Part shown: positions 30,914-41,950 of the stretch, in pieces
Position numbering within the stretch: the first letter of the stretch is position 1
How the letters are laid out: every line of letters starts with the position of its first letter
NCBI GenBank assembly: GCA_022559845.1
Contig: CM040125.1
Coordinates: 203,524,102 to 203,588,101 of the forward strand
From: Amorphophallus konjac
Taxonomy: Eukaryota > Streptophyta > Magnoliopsida > Alismatales > Araceae
Direction of reading: 5' to 3'
DNA length: 64,000 nt
Notes under the pieces: generated by a model
Seen by the model: only the letters and a program-made list of their open reading frames with translations
Told to the model about the DNA's origin: nothing
Database searches by the model: none
Position numbers and translations under genes: made by a program

Positions 30914-33900
30914 TCATGTTGATATATCTAGCTCAACTTCATCATCTTCGTCATCCATAGTAGTCTCATGAGATTCAAAATCTTCATCTTCATCTGATTC
31001 TTCCTCCCCTCTAACATCAACATTTAGCACCGTCGGATCGACTTCTTCCACGCCATCTCGCGTACGTAATGATAGTGGCTCATCAGATTCGTCTATATTA
31101 AACCTAGAGGAACCGACAACGCCAACTTCGTCTGATTGATAATATTCAGCACGAGTAACCTCTGAGACATCTCCACTCATAGTTAACTCATAAGTGGGAA
31201 AGAGTTTTGAATTAACCCTGCAAACTGCCCACCAATCTCTATTCTTGGATGATGGATAGCTTGAATAGTACACTTGCTGGGCTTGTGCGGCTAAAATGAA
31301 CGGTTCATAGGTCTTAAGTTTAAACCTATGCTTGACATTGACAATCCCAGAATTTGTGTCATGTAGAACAGAATTAGGATCAAACCATTGACACTTAAAT
31401 ATGTATACATGATTGTCTTGTCCCAAATACTTAAGTTCTAAGACTTCTTCAAGAATACCATAGTAGTCCAATTCCATTTCATTGTATAAACTTCCCTTCA
31501 CACATACGCCGCTGTTCATCGTAGACTTATTTCGCTCATAATCCCTTGTATGAAATTTGTATCCATTCACAATATATCCCGGATAGGCACGTGTCTGGTT
31601 CGAGGGGCCATAACTTATCTGTTGTACTCTTTCATCAGTAATGAGACCTTGTTCAACCTATATTCAAATTAGAGTAGTTAAAATAATAACAATTACATCA
31701 ACATACGTAAATACAAACATATATATTCAGAGTTCACACTAACTCGGTTTCTTAGCCATTTGGAAAAAAACTTCTCGCGTTCTTTTTCAATCTCCACATC
31801 CTGGATATTTGGGCATTTTTCAGCTAATTCTGAATCAAATTGTCTGCAATATAAATGTAGCACCCCGTAAAAAAAATGATTAAAAATTTTTGATAAAGCC
31901 AATGTATAGACTTTGTGAAGTCAATGTTGTATAGACTTTGAGGAAGCCAATGTATAGACTTTGAGGATGTATAGACTTATGGAGTTGCTGAAAATGTGAA
32001 TTAAGATCTTACTCAACATAAGGTTCAATCTCGAGGCAATTCAAAAGAATATATATCTCAGCGGCGTGCAACTCTCTATCTTCGAGCGTGCGAGTCAAGC
32101 AACGTCCGAACGCACGTCCAGGATGTTTAAATATGGAGAGCCGATCGGACGAGACCTCCACTCCCCCATCATCATTACGTGGAGGTCGAGTACGACGAGT
32201 TTGAATCTCTGGCTCAAAGTACATAGAACAGAAGTTTGAAATTTCTTCAAGAATGTATGCCTCAGCAATCGAACCCTCCACCTGTGCCTTGTTGCGAACT
32301 TTCATTTTTAATTCATGCATGCACCTACAACAACAAGTCAGATGGCAACAATATGTAGCGGCTATGGACGACTTATAAGTTAACAAAAATTGTCACATAC
32401 CTCTCAAATGGATACATCCATCGAAATTGTACTGGACCTCCGACGATAGCCTCATATGGCAAATGAACGACCAGGTGCTCCATCGAATCAAAGAATGCCG
32501 GAGGAAATATCTTCTCTAGCTTGCAAATGGTTGTGACAACTTCTTGTTCGATAGTTTGTACATCCCGAAGTCTGAGTTCAGATGCACATAAAATCTTGAA
32601 AAATTGACGCATCTCAGCTAGTGCTCCCCATATCTGCTTTGGCAACAAATCACGAAATGCAATGGGCAGTAGCCTCTCCATGAACACATGACAGTCGTGA
32701 CTTTTCATACCATATATTTTCCCCTCATTAACATTCACACAACGGGCTATGTTGGATGCATATCCATCTGGGAATCTCAGTTATTTCAACCACTGGCATA
32801 CTTCCTTGATCTGTGTATTATGAAGCACATAAGTTGCTTTAGGCTGCACAGTTTTGCCATTGATACTTTGTAGTTCCAGTTCTGGACGTCTACAAAGCAT
32901 CATTAAATCCATACGTGCTTTGGCGTTGTCCTTTGTTTTCCCTTTAACATTCATGATCGTATTGAACACATTATCAAAAAAATTCTTCTCGGTATGCATG
33001 ACATCCAGATTGTGTCGTACAAGAAGAGTTGACCAATAAGGTAATTCCCAAAAAATGCTTTTCTTGACCCAGTTGTGATCCTTTCCAAAATTAGGGAGTT
33101 GCCGTGTGCTACCAGACAATTGAACTACATCTGGTAAATTGTGCACCCGTGACGCCATATGTAGACCCGACACCCGTTGCAAGTCAGCTTCATCCATTTC
33201 AACAGTATTTTTTTTAAACGAGTCTTTTTGCCTTCGAAAAGGATGGTCACTTGGTAGCAACCGCCGATGGCAATCAAACCAGCAGCTTTTCCCCCCATGT
33301 TTCAATACAAATGATTTGGTATCTTCCATACAGTAAGGACATGCTAGCCTCCCATGTGTGCTCCAACCAGATAGCATTCCATATGCAGGGAAGTCACTTA
33401 TTGTCCACATCAATGCAGCCTTCATAATAAAATTTTTCTTCCTATATGCATCATAAGTAACAACTCCATCAGTCCATACAAATTTGAGCTCATCAATCAA
33501 TGGCCTGAGATATATGTCTAAATTTTTTCCGGGACTTTTTGGACCAGGAATTACTAGGGACAAAAACAGATTTTCTCGCTTCATGCACATGTGCGGCGGA
33601 AGGTTGTACGGTGTCATGAACACTGGCCAACAAGAATAAGCTGCCACTGAACCACCGAATGGATTAAAGCCATCTGTGCATAAACCCAATCGAACATTAC
33701 GTGACTCCCTTGAAAAGGCAAGATGAGTACGACTAAAGTGAGTCCAAGCTTCACCATCGGCAGGATGACTGATTATATCATCGGCACGACGTACTCTTTC
33801 GGTGTGCCATGTCATATGCCGAGCCGTCTTTGAGGACATATACAGTCGCTGCAGCCTAGGCACAAGAGGGAAGTATCGCAACGCCTTATAAGGTACATCT

Positions 33901-34634
33901 TTTGCCTTTGAATTGACCCCCCCCTTAGGTTTGAATCTGTCATGGCCACAAATGGAACATGATATCTTATCTGCATCATCTTTGTAATATAACATACAAT
34001 GATTCGGACATGCATCTATTTTCACATATCAAAGTCCTAAGTCATTGACCATCTTTTTTGCACGGTAAAAAGTTTCTGGCAACTTCTCGTCTCGAGGCAA
34101 CATACTCTTGATCAAGAGGAGGAGACGGTCAAAACAAGTCTCACTGATGTGAAATTCAGATTTCAAGTTCAACAACTGTGACACTGTAGACAATCGAGTG
34201 TGATTTTCACAACCATCTCACAGCGGCTAATCAGCATCCCTAAGTAGTTCATAAAATCTTCCGGCTGTCTTATTCGGCGCTTCATCGTGAATATTAAAAC
34301 TAGGACCAGCAGCATCTACAACCATATCCACGTACCCACTTGTGCCTGCAATATTGTCGGGCTCATACCTCAAGAATTGCTCACCATGACATGTCCAATT
34401 CGTATAACCATCCACGAACCCTTTCGTGTACAAATGATGTTGCACATCCCATGTTGAACACCACCTCAAGTTTCTACAACTTGAACAAGGGCATCGAATG
34501 TGACCGTCGCAATCTATTGCTGCATTTGGATTCCCCAATGCAAATTGAATGAAACTCTCAACCCCAAGCTTAAAGTCATCTGACACCACCCGGTCAACTA
34601 TTCTACGATACATCCATGAACGATATGTCGACAT
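30914..34634 (-). pseudogene. CACTA TNP2-type transposase (Transposase_21), five exons
   Basis: Exons 32401-34634, 32013-32334, 31744-31843 and 30914-31657 (a further split is possible). Starts MSTYRSWMYRR (transposase-associated N-terminal domain). The Transposase_21 core (TPYNLPPHMCMKRENLFLSL, DGVVTYDAYRKKNF, LNVMHTEKN-like RHNLDVMHTEKNFFDNV) spans about 34025-32790. A DUF4218-like region follows (GGPVQFRWMYPFER), then a DUF4216-like exon (NGYKFHTRDYERNKST) and an acidic end. Four in-frame stops occur in the first exon (near 34227, 34209, 34030 and 32781) without frameshift. It normally cuts the element at CACTA ends; here it is dead. Confidence 0.85.
31903..31978 (-). repeat. Four AAGTCTATACA words inside a transposase intron
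   Basis: Perfect plus-strand TGTATAGACTT at 31903, 31928, 31951 and 31968, in the intron 31844-32012 of the CACTA transposase, with GCCAATG in front of two of them as in the Sirevirus arrays. The sense relative to transcription is the same as in the LTRs. Confidence 0.9.
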
Positions 34635-35920
34635 TTTGCCTGCACCCAATAAATGACAATACACATCCTAACTTTCAAATCATTACTCATAATATTACAC
34701 CCGACCCTTTCCTCACATCGTTCATCATAGACCATTTGCAGTTGGAAGAGGAATATTGATTAGATTATCACTTTTTAACCCATCCATGAAGGTTTGATCG
34801 CACAATCACTTACCATATGTGCTGCACGATTTGCTAAAAATTTCGGCATCATCTCCCCACACTTCTCCGATATACCATATATATTTATTGATTTTAAAAT
34901 TTTCTTAAACACTTACAAGTAAGTGGTTAAGAAAACACTCAAAATCAATAATGGTATATCAGAGAAGAGTGAGGAGACACAACCGAAATTCTCAACAAAC
35001 CATACAAACACATATAGTAAATGACTGCCTAAGTGCGATCAAACATTCACAGACTGTCCAAACGGGAAAATTCAAGACTTTGAGGTAGATATATATATTC
35101 TCATAAACAAATGAGAACATACACATCAAACCCAAAGTCTTGAACGGGAAGGCACATTGACACGGTTTTAACGCGCTCTCCTGAGGTGCGTGTAATGTTA
35201 GGTCGCACCCACGCACCTCAGCTCACAGGGAATACCCCATGCATTTATATAACATAAAATTAAATAACAACGCAATTATCATTATGGACATATCAAATTA
35301 AATAACACCCAAATTACAAAATTTTTCAAATGAAGAACATCGAAGCTAAACAATCTACATTTTTTAGTCAAATTAACATCAAATTTCTATTAAAATCAGA
35401 TTTAAAAATATATTTACATGCAATAAAAATCCACAAAGTTTTAAAAATCCACAAACTTATGCTGTCCAAATGCTTAGATTGAGTCAACCACTCACCTTCT
35501 CTTACATAGCAAGCTGTCAGCTGCCACTTGGGCTCTGCTTAAGCCCTGCATTCATATTGATCCCCCTCATGATGGCTGCCAATGCCATCTTATTGGAGCC
35601 CCCCTCCCCAGTCTCTTCCCACTGACCCCCACCACACGCCGGAGTGGCTCCGATGATATTGCACCCCCACCCCCACCCTTCGACCAAAAGTCATCCCAAC
35701 CCCTCCCTACCCCCTTTCTCCCTCTAGCAATATTCGGGTGAGCTCGCGACCCACACCCTCCCAACCAGCAGTCCCCACCCCGGACCCCTTGTAGCACCTC
35801 TCCCTTAACCCCCCACTCCCAGAGTAGCCCCCCTAGATCCGCCTGAACTCTCCTCCCCCGGACCCCCCACCCTCCCAGAGATGAGCCCCTACCCCAGACC
35901 CTCTGTTGGATCCCCCCGAA
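34635..35920 (-). other. CACTA region upstream of the transposase
   Basis: AT-rich to about 35500, with an inverted repeat near 34855-34985 (GGAGA...TATACCAT arms). From 35540 to 35900 it is strongly C-rich on the plus strand (many runs of 4-7 C), so G-rich in transposase sense. No gene recognised. Confidence 0.5.
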
Positions 35921-35921
35921 G

Positions 35922-37240
35922 ATGGACGATCAAGCACATGCTACTTCTATGCCGGAGAAGTTAGACAATCTTCTTTCAGAATTTTCTGATGTGTTTGCTG
36001 AACCCAAAGGATTGCCTCCCAAGCGGTCCCATGATCATCGTATTCCTTTATTACCGGGCTGCCCCCCCACTAATGTTCGGCCTTACCGTTATCCATATAT
36101 TCAAAAGGCAGAGATTGAGAAGATGGTCCGGGAATTATTGCAAGCTGGTATCATCCGCCCAAGTGTCAGTCCTTATTCTTCGCCGGTTCTCTTGGTGCGT
36201 AAGAAGGATGGTAGTTGGCGTATGTGCGTTGACTATCGGGCATTGAATCGGATCACAGTAAAAGATAAGTATCCGATCCCCGTTATTGATGAACTTCTAG
36301 ATGAGCTTGGTGGCGCTCATTTTTTCTCAAAGCTTGACTTACGCTCGGGATATCATCAAATCCGAGTATACGATGAGGACATCCCGAAGACGGCCTTTCG
36401 TACTCACGATGGACATTATGAATTTTTGGTCATGCCATTTGGTTTGACTAACGCTCCTTCAACATTCCAAAGTCTAATGAATGACATCTTTCGGCCGCAC
36501 CTACGTAAGTTCATTTTGATATTCTTTGATGATATCCTTATCTTCAGCTCTTCATTAGAGGACCACTTGTACCATCTTCATATTACTCTCACCCTCCTGC
36601 GGGAGAATTCTTTGTATGTGAAGAGGTCTAAATGTAGCTTTGGAAAGACTGAGGTCGAGTATCTCGGCCACCTTATTTCCAAGGAAGGAGTGGCAGCTGA
36701 TCCGTTGAAGGTCAAGGCTATGGTTGACTGGCCCACCCCACGAACTGTCAAGGCATTACGCGGCTTTCTCGGACTCACTGGCTATTATAGAAAGTTTGTG
36801 CGAGACTATGGCAAGATTAGTGCTCCACTCACAGCGTTATTGAAGAAGGAAGCTTTTAAGTGGAACAGTGAAGCGGAAGGTGCATTCAACAATTTGAAGG
36901 GGGCCATGTCTACAACTCCGGTCTTGGCTCTGCCTGATTTCCAAAAGATGTTTGTTATTGAGTCTGACGCTTCCGGCGTAGGCATTGAGGCAGTCTTAAT
37001 GCAAGAAGGAGGCCCTTGGCCTTCACCAGCAAGGCACTATCATCCCTACATTTGTCTCTTTCTGTGTATGATAAGGAGATGATGGCTATTGTACATGCAG
37101 TTACCAAGTGGAGACCGTACCTCATTGCTCGACGTTTTCAAATACGGAAAGATTTCCCACATTTTATGCAGTTAGCAAGGCACTATCATCCCTACATTTT
37201 TATCACCCACTTGGAACCTCAAACACTTGATTTCTAGCTT
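35922..37240 (+). pseudogene. Reina-like gypsy RT and partial RNase H inside the CACTA
   Basis: The ORF 35922-37082 has no stop for 386 codons. It starts just before RT ([13 protein letters not shown]), contains the RT blocks [31 protein letters not shown] and the catalytic FFDDILIF (about 36520), and then [12 protein letters not shown] frameshift near 37016 moves RNase H ([17 protein letters not shown]) to the frame of 37016-37237, which ends early. A 26-bp word is duplicated at about 37028 and 37173. No LTR, gag or integrase adjoins it. Lineage is chromovirus, most like Reina. Confidence 0.75.
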
Positions 37241-37937
37241 CAGATTTATAAGGAAAGATTTCCTTTTATTTTCTATAAATTCAACAATAATAGCGATAAC
37301 GTTTCTTTTCTGTACGGAACATGCCATGTCGATTGGATGTCGAAGGAACTCAGGTGCTGAGGTAAAGTGAGATGAATGATCATTCTAATCACCAAAATTT
37401 TCAACTAATTTCATTTTACGAGTTGTTTGTTTCATCATAAAGTACTGTGAAATACCACACCTGTATGACACAAAAGATACAGTATTTTATGATATTTTCC
37501 GTCAAACCAAACAACCCCTTCGTAAAACCCTCACCAAACGGCAAAAAATGGGCTGTTTATCTATATCTCATCGGCCAACAGAGTGCGCAATTAAAGAGGT
37601 CGTCCACGCGCCTCTCCGGGGTGAAACAGCCATCTGGGTTGGACCCTCCCCTCACAGAAGGCGAGTGCCAGGAAATGGAGCGGTAATAAGAAAGTGGAAA
37701 GGCCAAACCCGCCCAGGGAATTAGGATCCGATGTACACATATCATAGACATGCACTGTTAATGGCATCACAAACACAAGCACGCCACCCCAACTGAGAGG
37801 AACCTTCCATTCTGGACAACCTGGCAACAGAGACCCCAAGGGCCACCCTTGTCGGTAGTTGGCGTACTTGCCATTGCTGGCCACATGATCTAGTGGCCCC
37901 TGCCCAAGGAGAAGAGTCCGGAAAGCTTCCTCCCCCT
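37241..37937. other. Non-coding CACTA interior
   Basis: No gene recognised on either strand. Short minus-strand frames at 37557-37884 show no family motif. Confidence 0.4.
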
Positions 37938-37938
37938 A

Positions 37939-38019
<81 letters not shown>
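37938..38019. repeat. (CA)n microsatellite, about 41 units
   Basis: Nearly uninterrupted CA dinucleotides. On the minus strand it yields Cys-Val runs in short ORFs, which are artefacts. Confidence 0.95.
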
Positions 38020-38025
<6 letters not shown>

Positions 38026-38099
38026 AGACATCTGAACAAAGGCAGAATCTTTTAGGAGCGAAATGAAGAGAGAACACAAACACAAGACTGCCACGGGAA

Positions 38100-38640
38100 C
38101 CCCCCTCCCCTCCCTTGCCCTCCCCAACTGACCCCCCCGTCCCCTCGCTGTCGGCCGCCGCAGGAACCCCCTCCCCTTCCAAAACACCCGTCCCCTCACC
38201 GCCGGCCCCCCTCCCCTTCCCAAACCCCCATCCCCTCACCCCCGGCCGCCACGGGAACCCCCATCCCCTTCCCAACTGCCCTCCCCAACCGACCCCCCCG
38301 TCCCCTCGCTGCCGGCCGCCGCAGGAACCCCCTCCCCTTCCAAAACACCCGCCCCCTCACCGCCGGCCCCCCTCCCCTTCCCAAACCCCCATCCCCTCAC
38401 CCTCGGCCGCCACGGGAACCCCCATCCCCTTCCCAACTGCCCTCCCCAACTGACCCCCCCGTCCCCTCGCTGCCGGCCGCCGCAGGAACCCCCTCCCCTT
38501 CCAAAACACCCGTCCCCTCACCGCCGGCCCCCCTCCCCTTCCCAAACCCCCATCCCCTCACCCCCGGCCGCCACGGGAACCCCCATCCCCTTCCCAACTG
38601 CCCTCCCCAACCGACCCCCCTCCCCTCGCCGCCAGCCGCC
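38100..38640. repeat. 161-bp C-rich minisatellite, about 3.3 copies
   Basis: The period is 161 bases (for example CCGTCCCCTCGCTG at about 38139, 38300 and 38461). The plus strand has many CCCC runs, so the minus strand (transposase sense) has repeated GGGG runs spaced for G-quadruplex formation. Unit sequence includes CCGCCGCAGGAACC. No coding support despite open frames on both strands. Confidence 0.85.
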
Positions 38641-39004
38641 GCCACGGGAACGACGCCCCTCCTCTCCCCTTCCCCATCGACACCCCTCCCACACCCCCAG
38701 CGAGAACAAATGCAGGTTAAAAAAAAGACAGAGGGTGAGGGGGGACATACCGGCGGCGATCGTCTGAGCTTCGGAGAGGAAGGTGGGCACGGCTGCGAGC
38801 TAACACGAATGGCGGTGGGCACGATAGCGAGGACGTCGACGTTGAGGACGGCGAGGATGGCGACGGCGGCTTCTGACGGCTTTGCGGCTCCGGCGGCGAC
38901 GACCGGAAGCAGAGGGCAGAGGAGAAGGAGAGAGTGAGAGGGAGAGTGGGGGGGGTGGAAATGGGGTTGGGTGGAAGGGGTGGGAGGGAGGGGCCGACGG
39001 TGGC

Positions 39005-39288
39005 GGGAAAGGCGGAATTTTGAGACGGAAATTCGGACGGAACTTATTTCCGTCTGAAATTTCAGACGGATTACTTCCGTCTGAATATCCGTCCTAAATT
39101 TATGACGGATATAAAGACGGAATATATTCCATCTATAATTATAGACGGAACTTCAGAGCGAATATAGTTTGTCGTTAATAGAGATGGAATTTGTGACAGA
39201 AGCTAATCCGTCACAAATACAGACGGATATTAAGACAGAAAATATCAGTCTGAAATATCCGTCTGAAATCTCACTTTTTTTGGTAGTG
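39005..39288. repeat. CACTA right terminus and subterminal repeats
   Basis: GACGGA and TCCGTCTGAAAT repeats in both orientations, ending TGGTAGTG at 39288. Same words as the left terminus. Confidence 0.85.
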
Positions 39289-39291
39289 TTG

Positions 39292-40785
39292 GATATTCCT
39301 TCCAATAGACTTAGGAAATCTTGTTGCAAGGCCTCCGTAATTCTCCGCGAGCCTGGGATTTTCACTAGGACGTCGAGTTGGTTGTACCATTAATACCCAA
39401 GTGATTAGGATACACTATTGAGGTTTCTGGTTATCAGTAGTATAACGGACCTATATTGGACCGTCAGGCATATGTAACGACCCAATATACAACCGTCACA
39501 TTTAACTGAGTCCAATTACTATTTCTGGATTTAGTCGTTCTAACGCATCAACGCTAGACCGTCACGTCAATCTAACGTCCCAATACTGGAGCGTCACATC
39601 ATGTAACGGCCCAGTAAACGACCGTCACACTGCTTGAGTATTTTAACCCAAGGTTTGATCCAAAGGTTGATATTCCAAGGTTTCTAGACAGACTCTTGAT
39701 GATCTAGAACTTATCATATTGATCAAGAAACCTAATATAATAAATGGAAGATAAAGAATGTACCGTTATGCTGTCGATTTATTTCCATAAGCATAACATA
39801 GTATAAGTCATTCTTGATTTCTCATGATTCTTATTAAAGTATTCATTTATTGAATTATTGTTATCAAGAGCTTGTTGGAATTGTACATTCTTGGCCATAC
39901 TTTATTGTTACATGCGTGAAAAAAGCTTGATTTATACTTGAAGATGCGATCGAGCACTAATTGTGTTCAAGGGCTCTATGCCAGTCTCCTCGGCTGATTG
40001 TCGGAAACATACTATTATAAACCATGGGGTATGATACTGCTGGCGTCGCATTACGCTGGGAGTACTTTCTTTATAAATAAGTGAAGATCCATGGCACGAC
40101 ATGATTTTCTTGTACATGACTTGATATTCCACAGAAATTCACGAAGTACTTGCTCATAAGCAAAAGATACTGGAGTGATGATTACGTGACTTGCTAGTAC
40201 ATTCTCGTTACATTCTTATTCATGAAAGGCCATATCATGTTCTTATAACATTCTTGCTAGTTCATACTTTCTCTCATTCTATCTTACATACTTTGGTTTA
40301 ATCGCGTGTTTGATCGTATTCGCATGATTTTACCTTATTTCTTTAGAGCTAAAATGTTAATTACTTTAATGATGACTTCATGTTGATACGAAGATACCTA
40401 CTGGGCAAGTGTGCTCATTACCTATTTCCATTCTTTTTAGGAAACAGAAGTGAGTCGGGTTCGGATTCGGAATGTTCAAGTAGCGGATCCGAGAGTGATT
40501 AACGAATGAGCGAAGACTTAGGAAAGTCTATATTATTTAGATTGAATCTATGTAATTTTCCTATTTCTTGAGTCTGATAGATTGGAATAAGTTGAATTAG
40601 TGGTTGTATTTGAATACTTGATTATTATGAAATAAAGTTAGAGTTTGAGTAAATATTGTGCAATTGTATCTATGTGTGTGATTGTCTTGCGCTCTGATCA
40701 TTCTTGCTTGCAAGAGGCTTACCATGCCGGCTGTTCACGTTTCTCGAGTGATTCTTTCGCTGTCATAAAAGCTCGGGGCGTGACA
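39292..40785 (+). repeat. Left LTR of the Tekay element, part 2
   Basis: Continues the LTR after the CACTA, matching 47303-48793. Contains a second palindrome cluster (39440-39630) and the GATTTTCACTAGGACG...GTTGGTTGTACC block (39356-39391). Ends GCGTGACA at 40785. Confidence 0.9.
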
Positions 40786-40792
40786 GTTAAGT

Positions 40793-40805
40793 TGGTATCA
40801 GAGCC
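40793..40805 (+). other. Primer-binding site of the Tekay element (tRNA-iMet)
   Basis: TGGTATCAGAGCC, seven bases inside the LTR end. Confidence 0.9.
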
Positions 40806-41018
40806 TAAGTCTCAGGATTTAGGAAGAAGAGTCATGTCATAGGATAAGTCCAAGGTTTAAGGACCCCTACCTATGAACTAAGGAAGAAATTTCCACACCC
40901 CTGTGAGAATTGGGTAGAGCCCGGGATAAGATAGTTAATTAGTTTTAAGATTGATTTTCCTTCCAATTCCACGAGAAATAACAAGTTGTTATTTTCTCTC
41001 AGGTACACTATTATTATC

Positions 41019-41950
41019 ATGGCTCATCGCGTAAATTGGGATGGCATGCAGCAAACAGTTGCTAGCCTCACTCAGGCGTTACAAACCATGGTGTAAGCTG
41101 GCGCAGGAGCAAGGGCTGGTGATTTACATCGCAACTTTTAGAGCTTAAACCCTCCGCGTTTCTATGGTTCTTCTAATCCTAACGAGGCAGAGAACTGGAT
41201 AGACGAAATGAACCGTATCTTTGATGTTATCCAATGCACCGATTAGGAGAAGGTGCGTCTTGCAACCTTTCAACTCAACAAAGATGCCCGTACATGGTGG
41301 AAGTCGGTTCTGGCACCTCCGGCCGATGCACCTCATACATGGGATGATTTTCTTACCCTATTCCGTGCCAAGTACTTTTCTAAGCACGTAAAGGAACGAA
41401 AGGCTATGGAGTTCGCCGCTCTTCGCAAAGGAATGATGATGGTTGCCGAATATGAACTGCAATTCTCAAGACTTGCACCTTATGCACCGTATCTTATCAG
41501 CACCGATTTATTGAAGACTAGTCGGTTCATGGACGGGTTACGACCCGATTTCATTCAGCAGCTCGGGACCCAAAATATCGAAATGGTTCAACGAGCATAT
41601 TTGTGTGAAAGGACCTTGGAAAAGGTCAAAAACTTAAAAGGGAAGGGAGAGGAGTCTAGCCGATGCTCAGATCGGCATTATAAGAAAGAAAAGTTCAGCA
41701 TCACGGAGCCTTACAAGAGCCGTGATAGTAAGAAAAGGTCCAGGAATGGGAATGGTAGAAGTTGCCATAAGCAAAAGAAAGTTAAGGAGTAGAAGGAGCA
41801 GGTCGCCACGGCTTGCACATTTTGTGAAAAATTTGGTCATTCGGCTGAGGAGTGTTGGAAGCACCTTGGCGCTTGTTTACGTTGTGGAAGCAGGGAGCAT
41901 CGCATGCCAGATTGCCCCCTTATGAAAGACCAATCGTCTGGTGGAGACGT
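41019..41950 (+). pseudogene. Tekay gag
   Basis: ATG at 41019 (MAHRVNWDGMQQTVASL). The retrotransposon Gag core is NEAENWIDEMNRIFDV to DARTWW and FSKHVKERKAMEFAAL. It ends with a CCHC knuckle ([14 protein letters not shown], 41814) and a second C-rich finger ([14 protein letters not shown]). In-frame stops are TAA 41094, TAG 41139, TAG 41244 and TAG 41790. A frameshift near 41950 separates it from the protease frame. Confidence 0.85.

Larger units (their letters stand above)
23678..39288 (-). mobile_element. CACTA (En/Spm) transposon, 15.6 kb
   Basis: Ends CACTACCA at 23678 and its complement at 39288; the terminal 22 bases match at 19 positions. The TTG duplication (23675-23677 and 39289-39291) and the empty site in the right Tekay LTR (47293-47310) prove the borders. 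Genes run on the minus strand: a TNP2-type transposase (30914-34634) and a TNP1-like gene (24508-30788). Subterminal GACGGA repeats lie at both ends. Both genes carry disabling changes, so it could now move only with help from elsewhere. Confidence 0.95.

Noticed and set aside
37742..38822. Long ORFs on both strands through the CA run and the C-rich minisatellite
   Set aside because: Low-complexity Cys-Val, Pro or Gly-rich translations of simple repeats.
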